Assembly (NCBI GenBank): GCA_965204715.1
Contig: OZ242009.1
Span: forward strand, 744,001-808,000
Direction: 5' to 3'
Source of the DNA: CATOSP01 sp965204715
GTDB lineage: Bacteria; Chloroflexota; Dehalococcoidia; Lucifugimonadales; UBA3495
Length of the DNA: 64,000 bases
Below the pieces are notes generated by a model. That model was not told the DNA's origin and made no database searches. It saw only the letters and a list, made by a program, of their open reading frames with translations. Below are positions 25,991-33,039 of the stretch, piece by piece. Positions within the stretch are counted from its first letter, which is position 1; each line of letters opens with the position of its first letter. The position numbers were made by a program, and so were the translations under genes.

Positions 25991-26632
25991 CTAACTGGCT
26001 GACGACAGCTCTGTGAATACCTGATGCCACGTTTCCGGATCGCCTTTGCCCATGCCGTTCCTGTGGGTGATTATACCGTTGGCGTCGAAGGCTATCTTGG
26101 TCGATTGGATTGTCACCTTCAGGGCTTCCAGGATTCCGCTCCTTGGCACGGCTACCGGGAAGGTATAGCCTCGCTTTTTCCCGAACTCTTCAAACAGGGC
26201 CACGTCGTTCCCAGGGAACATCCCTATGGCGTAGAAGTCCACGTCATCGGCATATTGAGGATAAATGTCCTTGAGCAGCTGCAACTCAGCCGTACATACT
26301 CCTCAAGTTGTAGCCCAGAAGAACAGGAATGTCGGCTGGGAGGCATCCAACAGGTCTGCGGAAGTAACGATTGAGCCATCCACCAGGCCCAGGGCGAATG
26401 ACGGGACATGCTTACCCACCTCTACGCCGATGTTCTCTCCGGTCACCGGTATATCGTGTATCTCTGCTGTGGAACGCTGCCATTCCGGCGTCGGAGTGGC
26501 CTTCGACAGAGATGGGAGACTGAACGCCCCGCAACCAAGAGCGGCCACTATCAGCGCCGCGGCCAATACGATAGGCAGCGGCCGGACAATAGTCATTCGG
26601 ACCATCCCGTCAAGAGCCCGGACAATAATCAT
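25991..26632 (-). CDS. TlpA-like thioredoxin-fold lipoprotein, probable selenoprotein (UxxC)
   Basis: One continuous frame of 213 residues if the TGA at 26305-26303 is read as selenocysteine. The N-terminus has a lipoprotein signal (PLPIVLAAALIVAALGC), then a TlpA/AhpC-type domain: VGKHVPSFALGLVDG, PTFLFFWATT-U-GVCTAEL, FYAIGMFPGND, and the cis-Pro region YTFPVAVPRSG, ending FDANGIITHRNG. The TGA falls exactly on the first Cys of the CxxC motif (residue ~110), the second Cys is kept, and 103 sense codons follow. A SECIS-like hairpin follows the TGA. The protein would be an extracytoplasmic thiol/selenol oxidoreductase or peroxiredoxin. Start is uncertain: ATG 26632, 26605 or 26596 (a 12-codon duplication, MIIVRALDGMVR/MTIVRPLP, sits here). 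A nonsense mutation is the alternative. Confidence 0.75.
26276..26305 (-). promoter_or_regulatory. UGA codon plus bacterial SECIS-like hairpin
   Basis: After the UGA (26305-26303) come 10 bases, then a 6-bp stem CGGCUG (26292-26287) / CAGCUG (26281-26276), with one G-U pair, around the loop AGUUG. The loop begins 16 bases after UGA and has G as its second base, matching the known bacterial SECIS rule (loop 16-37 bases downstream, G in the first two positions). An outer UG/CA pairing extends it past a small internal loop. Confidence 0.65.
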
Positions 26633-26696
26633 ACGGTCACTTCTTCGAGCTTTCTGCACCGGCTTGCGCTTCACCGCCGCCCGTTGCCATTCTAAT

Positions 26697-28145
26697 CTAA
26701 GCGCCGTCCGGGGGGAATGCCTGCTCCGCCTCGCCGATGGCCTTGTCCAGAATGTCGATGGTCTCGTCCACCAGCTCCCTGGTAAAGGTCAGCGGAGGCG
26801 ACAGGGTGATGGACTCGCCGGCACGGGTGGCCAGGCCATAGCCGCGTATCTTCTCAGTCAGGAACTTGGCGAACTCTCCCTGGGGGCCGCCGGGATACGG
26901 CTCTTTGGTATTCCGGTCCTTCACCAGCTCGATGTTCATCAGCAGGCCGAGTCCGCCGCCGACGTACCCCACCGACGGATGGTTTTCCTGGAGCACAGCC
27001 ATCGCCTGTTCGTAGAGGTATCGGCCCATCGCGTCGGAGTTCTCGACCAGGTTTTCCTGCTCCATGATCTCCAGGTTCTTCAATGCCGCCGCCATCACCG
27101 CCGGGTGGCCGCCGTAGGTGACGCCATGCTGGAAGGCCCCGCTGGGACCCTCGGTGTTGTCGAAGGTCTCGGCGATCTGCTTGCTGGCCATCACACCGCC
27201 GACGGGCAGTTCTCCCCCGGTCAATGCCTTGGCCACGGTCATAATGTCCGGGTTGACGCCGAACCTTTCCATTCCGAACCAGGCGCCAAGCCTGCCGAAG
27301 CCGCAGATAATCTCGTCGGCGATGAGGACGACGTTGTACCGGTCGCAGATTTCCCGGACCTCCGGCCAGTACTCGTCCGCCGGAATCTGGGAGCCGTTGG
27401 GAACCGGGGTGGCGATGAAGGCCGCCACCGTGTCCGGCCCTTCGCCCTTGATCATGTTCTCCAATGCCCTGGGACTCTGCATGCAGCAGTCCCGGTTGTT
27501 GCGGTCCTGGAACCCCCAGGGGCAGCGGTAGCAGTAGGGAGGGTCAACCTGGAACGTGCCCGAGGGCAGCATAGAGTCGAATATGCCCGACCCGCGCCTG
27601 CCCCCCGTGCCCACGCTCATCGGCCCGGGAGTGGACCCGTGGTACTGGCCCCGGCGGGAGATGAACTTGGTCTTCTGGGTATGCCCGGAGATGAACTGGT
27701 ACTGGCGGGCCAATTTCAGGGCAATCTCCACGGCCTCCGATCCCCCGCCGCAGAAGAACGTCCGCGTCAGGTCTCCCGGCGCAAGGTCGGCCAGCCTCTT
27801 GGAGAGCAGGATTCCCGGAACGCTGCTGTATGCGCCGGAGTTGGTGTAGGCCAGGGTAGTCATCTGTTCGGCGACGGCCCGGGCCACCTCGGGACGGTTG
27901 TGGCCGATGTTTTTGAGGAACAGCCCGGCCATTGCGTCGATGTACTTGTTCCCCTCGATGTCGTACACGTGGCAGCCGTCGCCCCGGACCATGATGTTGT
28001 ACCCGCCGGGCGCGACCAGGTCGGCCATCTGATGGTTCTGGGTCCAGAAGTGGTCCAGTCCCCACTGGACGAGCCGGTCAATCTCCTCCCTGGAATAATC
28101 GTCCTTGATCCACCATGCGTTGAGGTCGGGGTTGGGGTTTACCAT
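26697..28145 (-). CDS. Class III (PLP-dependent) aminotransferase
   Basis: A 482-residue fold-type I aminotransferase of the omega-amino-acid group. Visible motifs: MAGLFLKNIGHNRPEVARAV near 90, the PLP-phosphate region CGGGSEAVEIALKLAR, YHGSTPG, VLIADEIICGFGRLG near 285 with the PLP-binding Asp, and the Schiff-base Lys in TVAKALTGGELPVGGV. Relatives include beta-alanine/taurine:pyruvate aminotransferases. Unusually there is a Cys-rich loop (PPYCYRCPWGFQDRNNRDCC) near residue 230, seen in some members of this group and possibly metal-binding. ATG 28145 is preceded by AAAGGAG. It is first in the minus-strand run leading to the redoxin gene, 64 bases downstream. Confidence 0.9.
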   Translation of the reverse strand: MVNPNPDLNAWWIKDDYSREEIDRLVQWGLDHFWTQNHQMADLVAPGGYNIMVRGDGCHVYDIEGNKYIDAMAGLFLKNIGHNRPEVARAVAEQMTTLAYTNSGAYSSVPGILLSKRLADLAPGDLTRTFFCGGGSEAVEIALKLARQYQFISGHTQKTKFISRRGQYHGSTPGPMSVGTGGRRGSGIFDSMLPSGTFQVDPPYCYRCPWGFQDRNNRDCCMQSPRALENMIKGEGPDTVAAFIATPVPNGSQIPADEYWPEVREICDRYNVVLIADEIICGFGRLGAWFGMERFGVNPDIMTVAKALTGGELPVGGVMASKQIAETFDNTEGPSGAFQHGVTYGGHPAVMAAALKNLEIMEQENLVENSDAMGRYLYEQAMAVLQENHPSVGYVGGGLGLLMNIELVKDRNTKEPYPGGPQGEFAKFLTEKIRGYGLATRAGESITLSPPLTFTRELVDETIDILDKAIGEAEQAFPPDGA

Positions 28146-28221
28146 TGGGGCTCCTTTCCGGGATGGCTGCGCTAATGGCAGCGGCTTGGACCGCTGCAAG
28201 TTAGGCCAGATGCTGCACCGG

Positions 28222-28258
28222 GGGACGGATCCTCAGCGGCCGTTCCGTCCCCCGCCTG
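28222..28258. repeat. Short dispersed repeat, GGATCC-centred
   Basis: Contains GGACGGATCCTCAGCGGCC, whose reverse complement matches the GGCCGC-GAGGATCCG core found at several other intergenic sites in the window. The element is itself partly palindromic (GGGGGACGGA ... TCCGTCCCCC). Confidence 0.55.
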
Positions 28259-28350
28259 GTCAGTCGTAAGAGCAATGTGTGGGGCGGCGTTCTTGATGGG
28301 CGTTCTTGATGAATGTTAAGACGGCGGGCGCGGAATGTCCACACCGCAAT

Positions 28351-28380
28351 ACGAAAGCCCCTGGAGAGTTTCCAGGGGCC
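28351..28380 (-). terminator. Terminator of peptide ABC ATPase genes
   Basis: A 9-bp GCCCCTGGA/TCCAGGGGC stem is followed on the minus strand by TTTCGT, 31 bases after the oppF-like stop. Confidence 0.7.
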
Positions 28381-28410
28381 TCGTCCATCACGTTGGTAAT
28401 ACAGATCGCT

Positions 28411-29454
28411 TTAGAATGCGCCGTAGCCATCGGCTCGGATGCAGGCGGCCCAGTGGTTGGGCTCCACCTCCCGCAGTTCCGGGATGACCTGCGTGCACTG
28501 GTCGTTGGCAATCGGGCAGCGGGGATGGAACACGCACCCCGAAGGCGGGTTGAGCGGACTGGGCACCTCGCCGGTCAGCAGTATCCGCTCCCGTTGGGCG
28601 TCGATGACCGGGTCGGGAATCGGCACCGCCGACAGCAGGGCCCTGGTATAGGGGTGGAGCGGGTTCACGTAGATTTCGTTCCGGTCCGCCAACTCCATCA
28701 TGTGGCCAAGGTACATCACGCCAACCCGGTCGCTGATGTGCCGCACCACCGACAGGTCATGGGCGATGAAGAGGTACGTCAGCCCGAATTGCTCCTGCAG
28801 CTCTTCCAGCAGGTTGACGATCTGCGCCTGAATCGAAACGTCGAGGGCCGACACAGGCTCGTCGGCAACGATGAACTTGGGTCCCACCGACAGGGCGCGG
28901 GCCACGCCGATTCTCTGGCGCTGGCCGCCGCTGAACTCGTGGGGGAACCGGTCGGCCATGTAGGGATTCAGCCCCACGTTTTGCAGCAGGTCCGCCACCC
29001 GTTCCCGGTACTCGTTCTTGTCCTGCACCAGACCGTGGACGATCAGCGGTTCGCCTATGATATTGCCGGCAGTCATGCGGGGGTTCAGCGAACTGTACGG
29101 GTCCTGGAAGATGACCTGCATCTCCCGCCGCTTCTCCCGCATCATTCGGGTAGAGAGGCTGGTCAGGTCCTGGCCTTCGAAAATCACCTGCCCGCCGGTG
29201 GGCTTGTAAAGCTGGAGGATGCACCGGCCGGTGGTGGTCTTGCCGCAGCCACTCTCGCCCACCAGTCCCAGGGTCTCGCCCCGTTTCACGGTGAAGCTGA
29301 CGCCGTCAACGGCCTTGATGTAGGCCACCGTTCTCTGGAACACCAACCCCGAACTGACGGGGAAATACATCTTGAGGTCTCTGACGTCAAGGAGTATATC
29401 GTCGTCTGTGGCTGCCCCTGTGCCCTGTGGCTGGACTTCTGGTGTTGTGGTCAT
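28411..29454 (-). CDS. Peptide ABC transporter ATP-binding protein (OppF/DppF-like)
   Basis: A 347-residue ATPase of the dipeptide/oligopeptide uptake family. It has Walker A GESGCGKTTTG, Q-loop IFQDPYSSLNPRM, signature FSGGQRQRIGVARAL, Walker B KFIVADEPVSALD, the switch His in FIAHDLSVV, and the C-terminal oligopeptide-ABC extension with three cysteines (GCVFHPRCPIANDQC), which in relatives holds an Fe-S cluster or metal. It starts 2 bases after the OppD-like stop, and the two form the usual OppD/OppF heterodimer. The permease genes are not adjacent in this window. A terminator follows. Confidence 0.93.
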   Translation of the reverse strand: MTTTPEVQPQGTGAATDDDILLDVRDLKMYFPVSSGLVFQRTVAYIKAVDGVSFTVKRGETLGLVGESGCGKTTTGRCILQLYKPTGGQVIFEGQDLTSLSTRMMREKRREMQVIFQDPYSSLNPRMTAGNIIGEPLIVHGLVQDKNEYRERVADLLQNVGLNPYMADRFPHEFSGGQRQRIGVARALSVGPKFIVADEPVSALDVSIQAQIVNLLEELQEQFGLTYLFIAHDLSVVRHISDRVGVMYLGHMMELADRNEIYVNPLHPYTRALLSAVPIPDPVIDAQRERILLTGEVPSPLNPPSGCVFHPRCPIANDQCTQVIPELREVEPNHWAACIRADGYGAF

Positions 29455-29456
29455 TG

Positions 29457-30530
29457 CTAACTGTTCTCCCCAGTCTGGCTTTCGGCCGCCCTCACGGCCT
29501 CTTGGTCAGCGATGTCAGCGAGGCCGCGTTCTGCCCGGTACTCCTCCACGATGCCCTCCATCTCCTCGACCCGCCAGCAGGCCGACCAGTGGCCTTCGCC
29601 GATGGACATAAGAGGAGGTATTTCGGTGGCGCACTTGTCCACCGCCCAACGGCACCGGTCGCGGAAGGAGCAGCCCGGCGCCAGGTTGACCAGGTCGGGC
29701 GGCTGGCCCTCGATGGGGTCCAGCTTGGTCCGCCGGGGCAGGTCCAGCCGCGGCACGGAGTTCAGCAGTCCTACAGTGTAGGGGTGCCTGGGGTTGGCGT
29801 AGATTTCCTGGGCGGTGCCGCGTTCAATGACCTTACCTGCGTACATAATGTTGACGCGGTCGGCGTAGCGGGCCACAACACCCAGGTTGTGGGTGATGAC
29901 GATCAGCGCGACCCCGAACTCGCTGGTCAACGATTTCATAAGCTCCAGAATCTGGGCTTGAATCGTCACGTCAAGCGCCGTGGTCGGCTCGTCGGCGATG
30001 ATCAGCCTTGGGTTGCAGCTCAGGGCCATTGCGATCATCACGCGCTGGCGCATCCCACCGCTGAACTGGTGGGGGTACTGCTTGATCCGCCGCTCCGGGT
30101 CGGGAATGCCCACCCGCGAGAGGAGGTCAACGCCTTCCCGACGGGCTTCTTCCTTGTTCATCCCCATGTGCAGTTGCAGCGTCTCGGTCAATTGCCTTTC
30201 GACGGTCAGCACAGGGTTCAAGGACGTCATCGGCTCCTGGAAGACCATCGAAATCTTCCCGCCGCGGATCTGCCGCATGTCGTCCATGTCGATCTTGAGA
30301 ATATCGTCGTCCTCGAAGAGGATCTCCCCGTCGACGATTTTCCCGGGCGGGTCGGGGATCAGCCGCATCACCGACAGGGCGCTGACGCTCTTGCCGCAGC
30401 CGCTCTCTCCCACTAATCCCAAAGTCTCGCCTTCTTCCAATTCATACGAGACCCCGTCGACCGCCTTCACCACTCCCTCGAAAGTGTAGAAGTAGGTCCT
30501 AAGGTCTCTTACTTGAAGCAGTTCTGCCAA
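29457..30530 (-). CDS. Peptide ABC transporter ATP-binding protein (OppD/DppD-like)
   Basis: A 357-residue ATPase with Walker A GESGCGKSVSAL, Q-loop FQEPMTSLNPVLT, signature FSGGMRQRVMIAMAL, Walker B RLIIADEPTTALD and switch His in VITHNLGVV; the C-terminal extension has GCSFRDRCRWAVDKC. It begins with TTG at 30530, supported by AGGAGG 6 bases upstream. Together with the next gene it would power oligopeptide or nickel uptake; the divergent solute-binding gene at 31240 is a plausible partner though 710 bases of repeat-rich DNA separate them. Permeases must be elsewhere. Confidence 0.93.
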   Translation of the reverse strand: MAELLQVRDLRTYFYTFEGVVKAVDGVSYELEEGETLGLVGESGCGKSVSALSVMRLIPDPPGKIVDGEILFEDDDILKIDMDDMRQIRGGKISMVFQEPMTSLNPVLTVERQLTETLQLHMGMNKEEARREGVDLLSRVGIPDPERRIKQYPHQFSGGMRQRVMIAMALSCNPRLIIADEPTTALDVTIQAQILELMKSLTSEFGVALIVITHNLGVVARYADRVNIMYAGKVIERGTAQEIYANPRHPYTVGLLNSVPRLDLPRRTKLDPIEGQPPDLVNLAPGCSFRDRCRWAVDKCATEIPPLMSIGEGHWSACWRVEEMEGIVEEYRAERGLADIADQEAVRAAESQTGENS

Positions 30531-30539
30531 CTAGACCTC

Positions 30540-30620
30540 CTCCTCTAGGAACGGATCCTATACACGGCTCCCGGCCGGCATGGTCGCTGGGTATCCGCTT
30601 CTCAGTTCAGGATCCCGCAG
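30540..30620. repeat. Short dispersed repeats upstream of oppD-like gene
   Basis: Includes GGAACGGATCCTATACAC near 30548 and GGCATGGTCGCTGGGTATCC followed by GCTTCTCAG near 30578-30606. Both match pieces of the dispersed repeat family seen elsewhere in the window. Confidence 0.55.
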
Positions 30621-31073
30621 TCCTTCCGAAGTTTGGGAATCGCCCGGGGAAACCGTGGTAATCGGACTGACAATGCGGGTTGATGTTGCAGACCTACCAA
30701 CCTGGGGCCACGCGCAGGATCCAGCGCAGATTGGCCGAGCCGTGAATCTGCCGAAATATAAACTATCAATTGGCGGCAAGTCAATACCGATTGAATAAAC
30801 AATATCAATGGCGGGACATTATCCGACAAATGGCACGCATGACGGCGAATCCAGCCCGATGCTCCCTGCCGTATTAGCCATTAAAATAGAGAGTATTGGA
30901 TTGTGCACACATGAACAAACGCGGCCGGGGTCCTCCGTTATCAGTAGAGGCGATATTCCTTGGGACGGGTCTTGGACGCCGCCGTCCGGACCCGCCATGC
31001 CGGCCCACCCCACTGGGCCGGCATGGCGGTGTGGGGAGACGTTCCTGGTGGTACCGGCAGCGTATTCCGTTGC

Positions 31074-31145
31074 AACCCCACTGAGAAGCGGATATTCTAC
31101 GGTCACGTCAACTGGAGAGCCACGGGTAGGATCCGTCCCCTGTAG
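31074..31145. repeat. Short dispersed repeat upstream of solute-binding gene
   Basis: Contains ACTGAGAAGCGGATATTCTA (reverse of the GGATCCGCTTCTCAG core) and then GGGTAGGATCCGTCCCCTG, which closely matches the piece at 35667-35691. Confidence 0.55.
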
Positions 31146-31165
31146 AACGAATCACTGGAATGGGT

Positions 31166-31185
31166 TTGACAGTCCGAAAACTGTC
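31166..31185 (+). promoter_or_regulatory. TTGACA within inverted repeat, possible operator
   Basis: GACAGT (31168-31173) and ACTGTC (31180-31185) form an inverted repeat that includes a perfect TTGACA. No good -10 box lies 16-18 bases on, so promoter status is uncertain. It is 55 bases before the solute-binding gene. Confidence 0.25.
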
Positions 31186-31239
31186 TCGCCCGACACCATT
31201 TCCGCTCGTATCACAAGGGCAGGATGAAGGGTAGGACGA

Positions 31240-32979
31240 ATGATCAAGAAAACATCGACCGCACTGTACGCATTGTTGCTGGCGCTGGTGATGACAGCGT
31301 CGCTGGGAGCCTGCTCCTCCACCGAGGAACCGGATAAGCCGGCAGTCTCTTCCCAGGAAACGTCTCAATCCAATGATATGGCCGGGACCCAAACACCTGG
31401 CGTCATGGCCACCGTTCCCCTTACTGCGGACGCACAACCCGTCCAGAGTCCGGACATCACTACTGACCATCCCAGGGGAGGACGGCTGGTGCTCCTGTTT
31501 GATGACCCGCCGACGCTGGACCCGCATCTTGCGACAGACAACATTTCCGGGGCCTATGTACAGGAGGTATTCAATGGCCTGGTGACCATTAGCCCGGACA
31601 TTCAAATCAAGCCCGACCTGGCCGAGAACTGGGATGTAAGCGCCGACGGGTTGAAGTACACCTTCAACCTGCACCCTGACGGAAAGTTTCACGATGGCCG
31701 CCGGGTAACCGCCGAGGACTTCCGGTGGTCCCTGGAGCGGGCCACCGACCCGGCCCTCGAGTCGCCGGTGTCGGAGACGTACCTGAATGATATCGTGGGC
31801 GTGTCTGCCAAGTTAAGCGGCGAGGCCCAATCGGTGTCTGGCATCAACGTCGTCGACGACTCAACTCTCGAGTTGACCATCGATGCACCCAAGGCCTACT
31901 TCCTGGCCAAGCTCACCTATCCCACCGGCTTCGTGGTTGACCCGGCCAACGTCCAGGCCGACCCCAAAGAGTGGGTGTTTGAACCCAACGCAGCCGGCCC
32001 GTTCACACTGGACCAATACGACGTGGGCGAGTTGATGGTCCTTGGCCGCAACGACAATTACCACTTGGGACCGCCTTTCGTGGATGCCGTGGAACTGAAT
32101 CTTGCCGGCGGCGAAGCGCTGCTCATGTACGAGAATGACGAGATTCATCTCACTGGCGTCGGGCTGGCTACCCTGGAGCGGCTGGCCGACCCGTCGGAAC
32201 CCCTCAACGCCGAGCTGGTCACCGCCCCTTCCAGCTTCAGCACATCCTACTACGGCATGAACGTGACCCAGGCGCCATTCGACGATCTGAAGTTCCGCCA
32301 GGCAATGAACTACGCGATCAACAAGGAAGAAATCGCCGAGGTGGTGGCGCAGGGGTTGATACAGCCGGCCAGGGGCATCCTGCCACCCCGCTTCCCGGGG
32401 TACAACCCGGACCTGAAGGGGTATGAGTTCGACCCGGAAAAGGCGAAGCAACTGCTGGCCGAATCAAAGTACGCCGACCCGGACAGCCGTCCTCCTATAA
32501 TACTGTCCATTCCCGGCAGCTTCGGGGCCACGGTCGGCCCATCCACCCAGGCGATTCTCAAGGCATGGGAGGTGAACCTGGGGGTCGAGGTGGAGATCGA
32601 GCACACCGAATGGGCCACATTCCTCCAGGACCTGAACCAGCAGCGCTACCAGATGTTCCAGGTGGGTTGGGGAGCGGACTACCCTGACCCGGAGAACTTC
32701 CTGGACATCCTGTTCCACGGCGAAAGCGAGAACAACCACACGGTCTACAACAACCCGGAGGTCAACTCCCTGTTGGAACAGGCCCGGGTCGAGCCGGACC
32801 AGGTCAAGCGCTTCGAGCTTTACAACACTATCGAGCAGAAGATCGTCGACGATGCCCCCTGGGTCCCTCTGTGGCACAGCCGGGAGCGCAAGGTGTTGAT
32901 CAAGCCGGAAGTGAGGGACTACTTCCTGGTGCCTATGACCATCCCCAAGTGGCGTTACGTTTACTTCGAGAACAGCTAA
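31240..32979 (+). CDS. Peptide ABC transporter solute-binding lipoprotein (family 5)
   Basis: A 579-residue extracellular binding protein. The signal ends in a lipobox (ALVMTASLGAC, Cys near 24) followed by a Ser/Pro-rich linker to ~75. The SBP_bac_5 domain then begins GGRLVLLFDDPPTLDPHLAT with YVQEVFNGLVTISPD, DLAENWDVSADGLKYTFNL and GKFHDGRRVTAEDFRWSLER, and ends with WVPLWHSRERKVLI. It would capture oligopeptides for import and is the likely partner of the divergent ATPase pair. It ends at a perfect bidirectional terminator shared with comEC. Confidence 0.93.
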   Translation: MIKKTSTALYALLLALVMTASLGACSSTEEPDKPAVSSQETSQSNDMAGTQTPGVMATVPLTADAQPVQSPDITTDHPRGGRLVLLFDDPPTLDPHLATDNISGAYVQEVFNGLVTISPDIQIKPDLAENWDVSADGLKYTFNLHPDGKFHDGRRVTAEDFRWSLERATDPALESPVSETYLNDIVGVSAKLSGEAQSVSGINVVDDSTLELTIDAPKAYFLAKLTYPTGFVVDPANVQADPKEWVFEPNAAGPFTLDQYDVGELMVLGRNDNYHLGPPFVDAVELNLAGGEALLMYENDEIHLTGVGLATLERLADPSEPLNAELVTAPSSFSTSYYGMNVTQAPFDDLKFRQAMNYAINKEEIAEVVAQGLIQPARGILPPRFPGYNPDLKGYEFDPEKAKQLLAESKYADPDSRPPIILSIPGSFGATVGPSTQAILKAWEVNLGVEVEIEHTEWATFLQDLNQQRYQMFQVGWGADYPDPENFLDILFHGESENNHTVYNNPEVNSLLEQARVEPDQVKRFELYNTIEQKIVDDAPWVPLWHSRERKVLIKPEVRDYFLVPMTIPKWRYVYFENS

Positions 32980-32994
32980 CAGCGTTCGCAGACC

Positions 32995-33039
32995 GAAGTA
33001 GGAAAGACCCAGCTTGTTACGCTGGGTCTTTCCTACTTC
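32995..33039. terminator. Bidirectional terminator with perfect 19-bp stem
   Basis: Arms 32995-33013 and 33021-33039 pair perfectly around a 7-base loop. It lies between the converging solute-binding gene and comEC; the comEC stop codon (33033-33035) is inside the stem. Confidence 0.85.

Larger units (their letters stand above)
30531..31239. other. Repeat-rich divergent intergenic region
   Basis: No believable gene lies in these 709 bases between the diverging peptide-transport genes. They hold several members of the short dispersed repeat family, a perfect 16-bp palindromic hairpin at 30992-31029 (arms CCGCCATGCCGGCCCA and complement, loop CCCCAC), and a promoter-like TTGACA within an inverted repeat near 31166. 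Confidence 0.6.

Noticed and set aside
26303..26674. Short 124-residue lipoprotein ending at the TGA, with a separate 97-residue protein downstream
   Set aside because: Both parts are in the same frame and together make one TlpA-like domain; splitting them leaves each without a complete active site.
26265..28175. 636-residue plus-strand frame opposite the aminotransferase and redoxin genes
   Set aside because: Antisense shadow; composition is not protein-like and it crosses two recognised genes.
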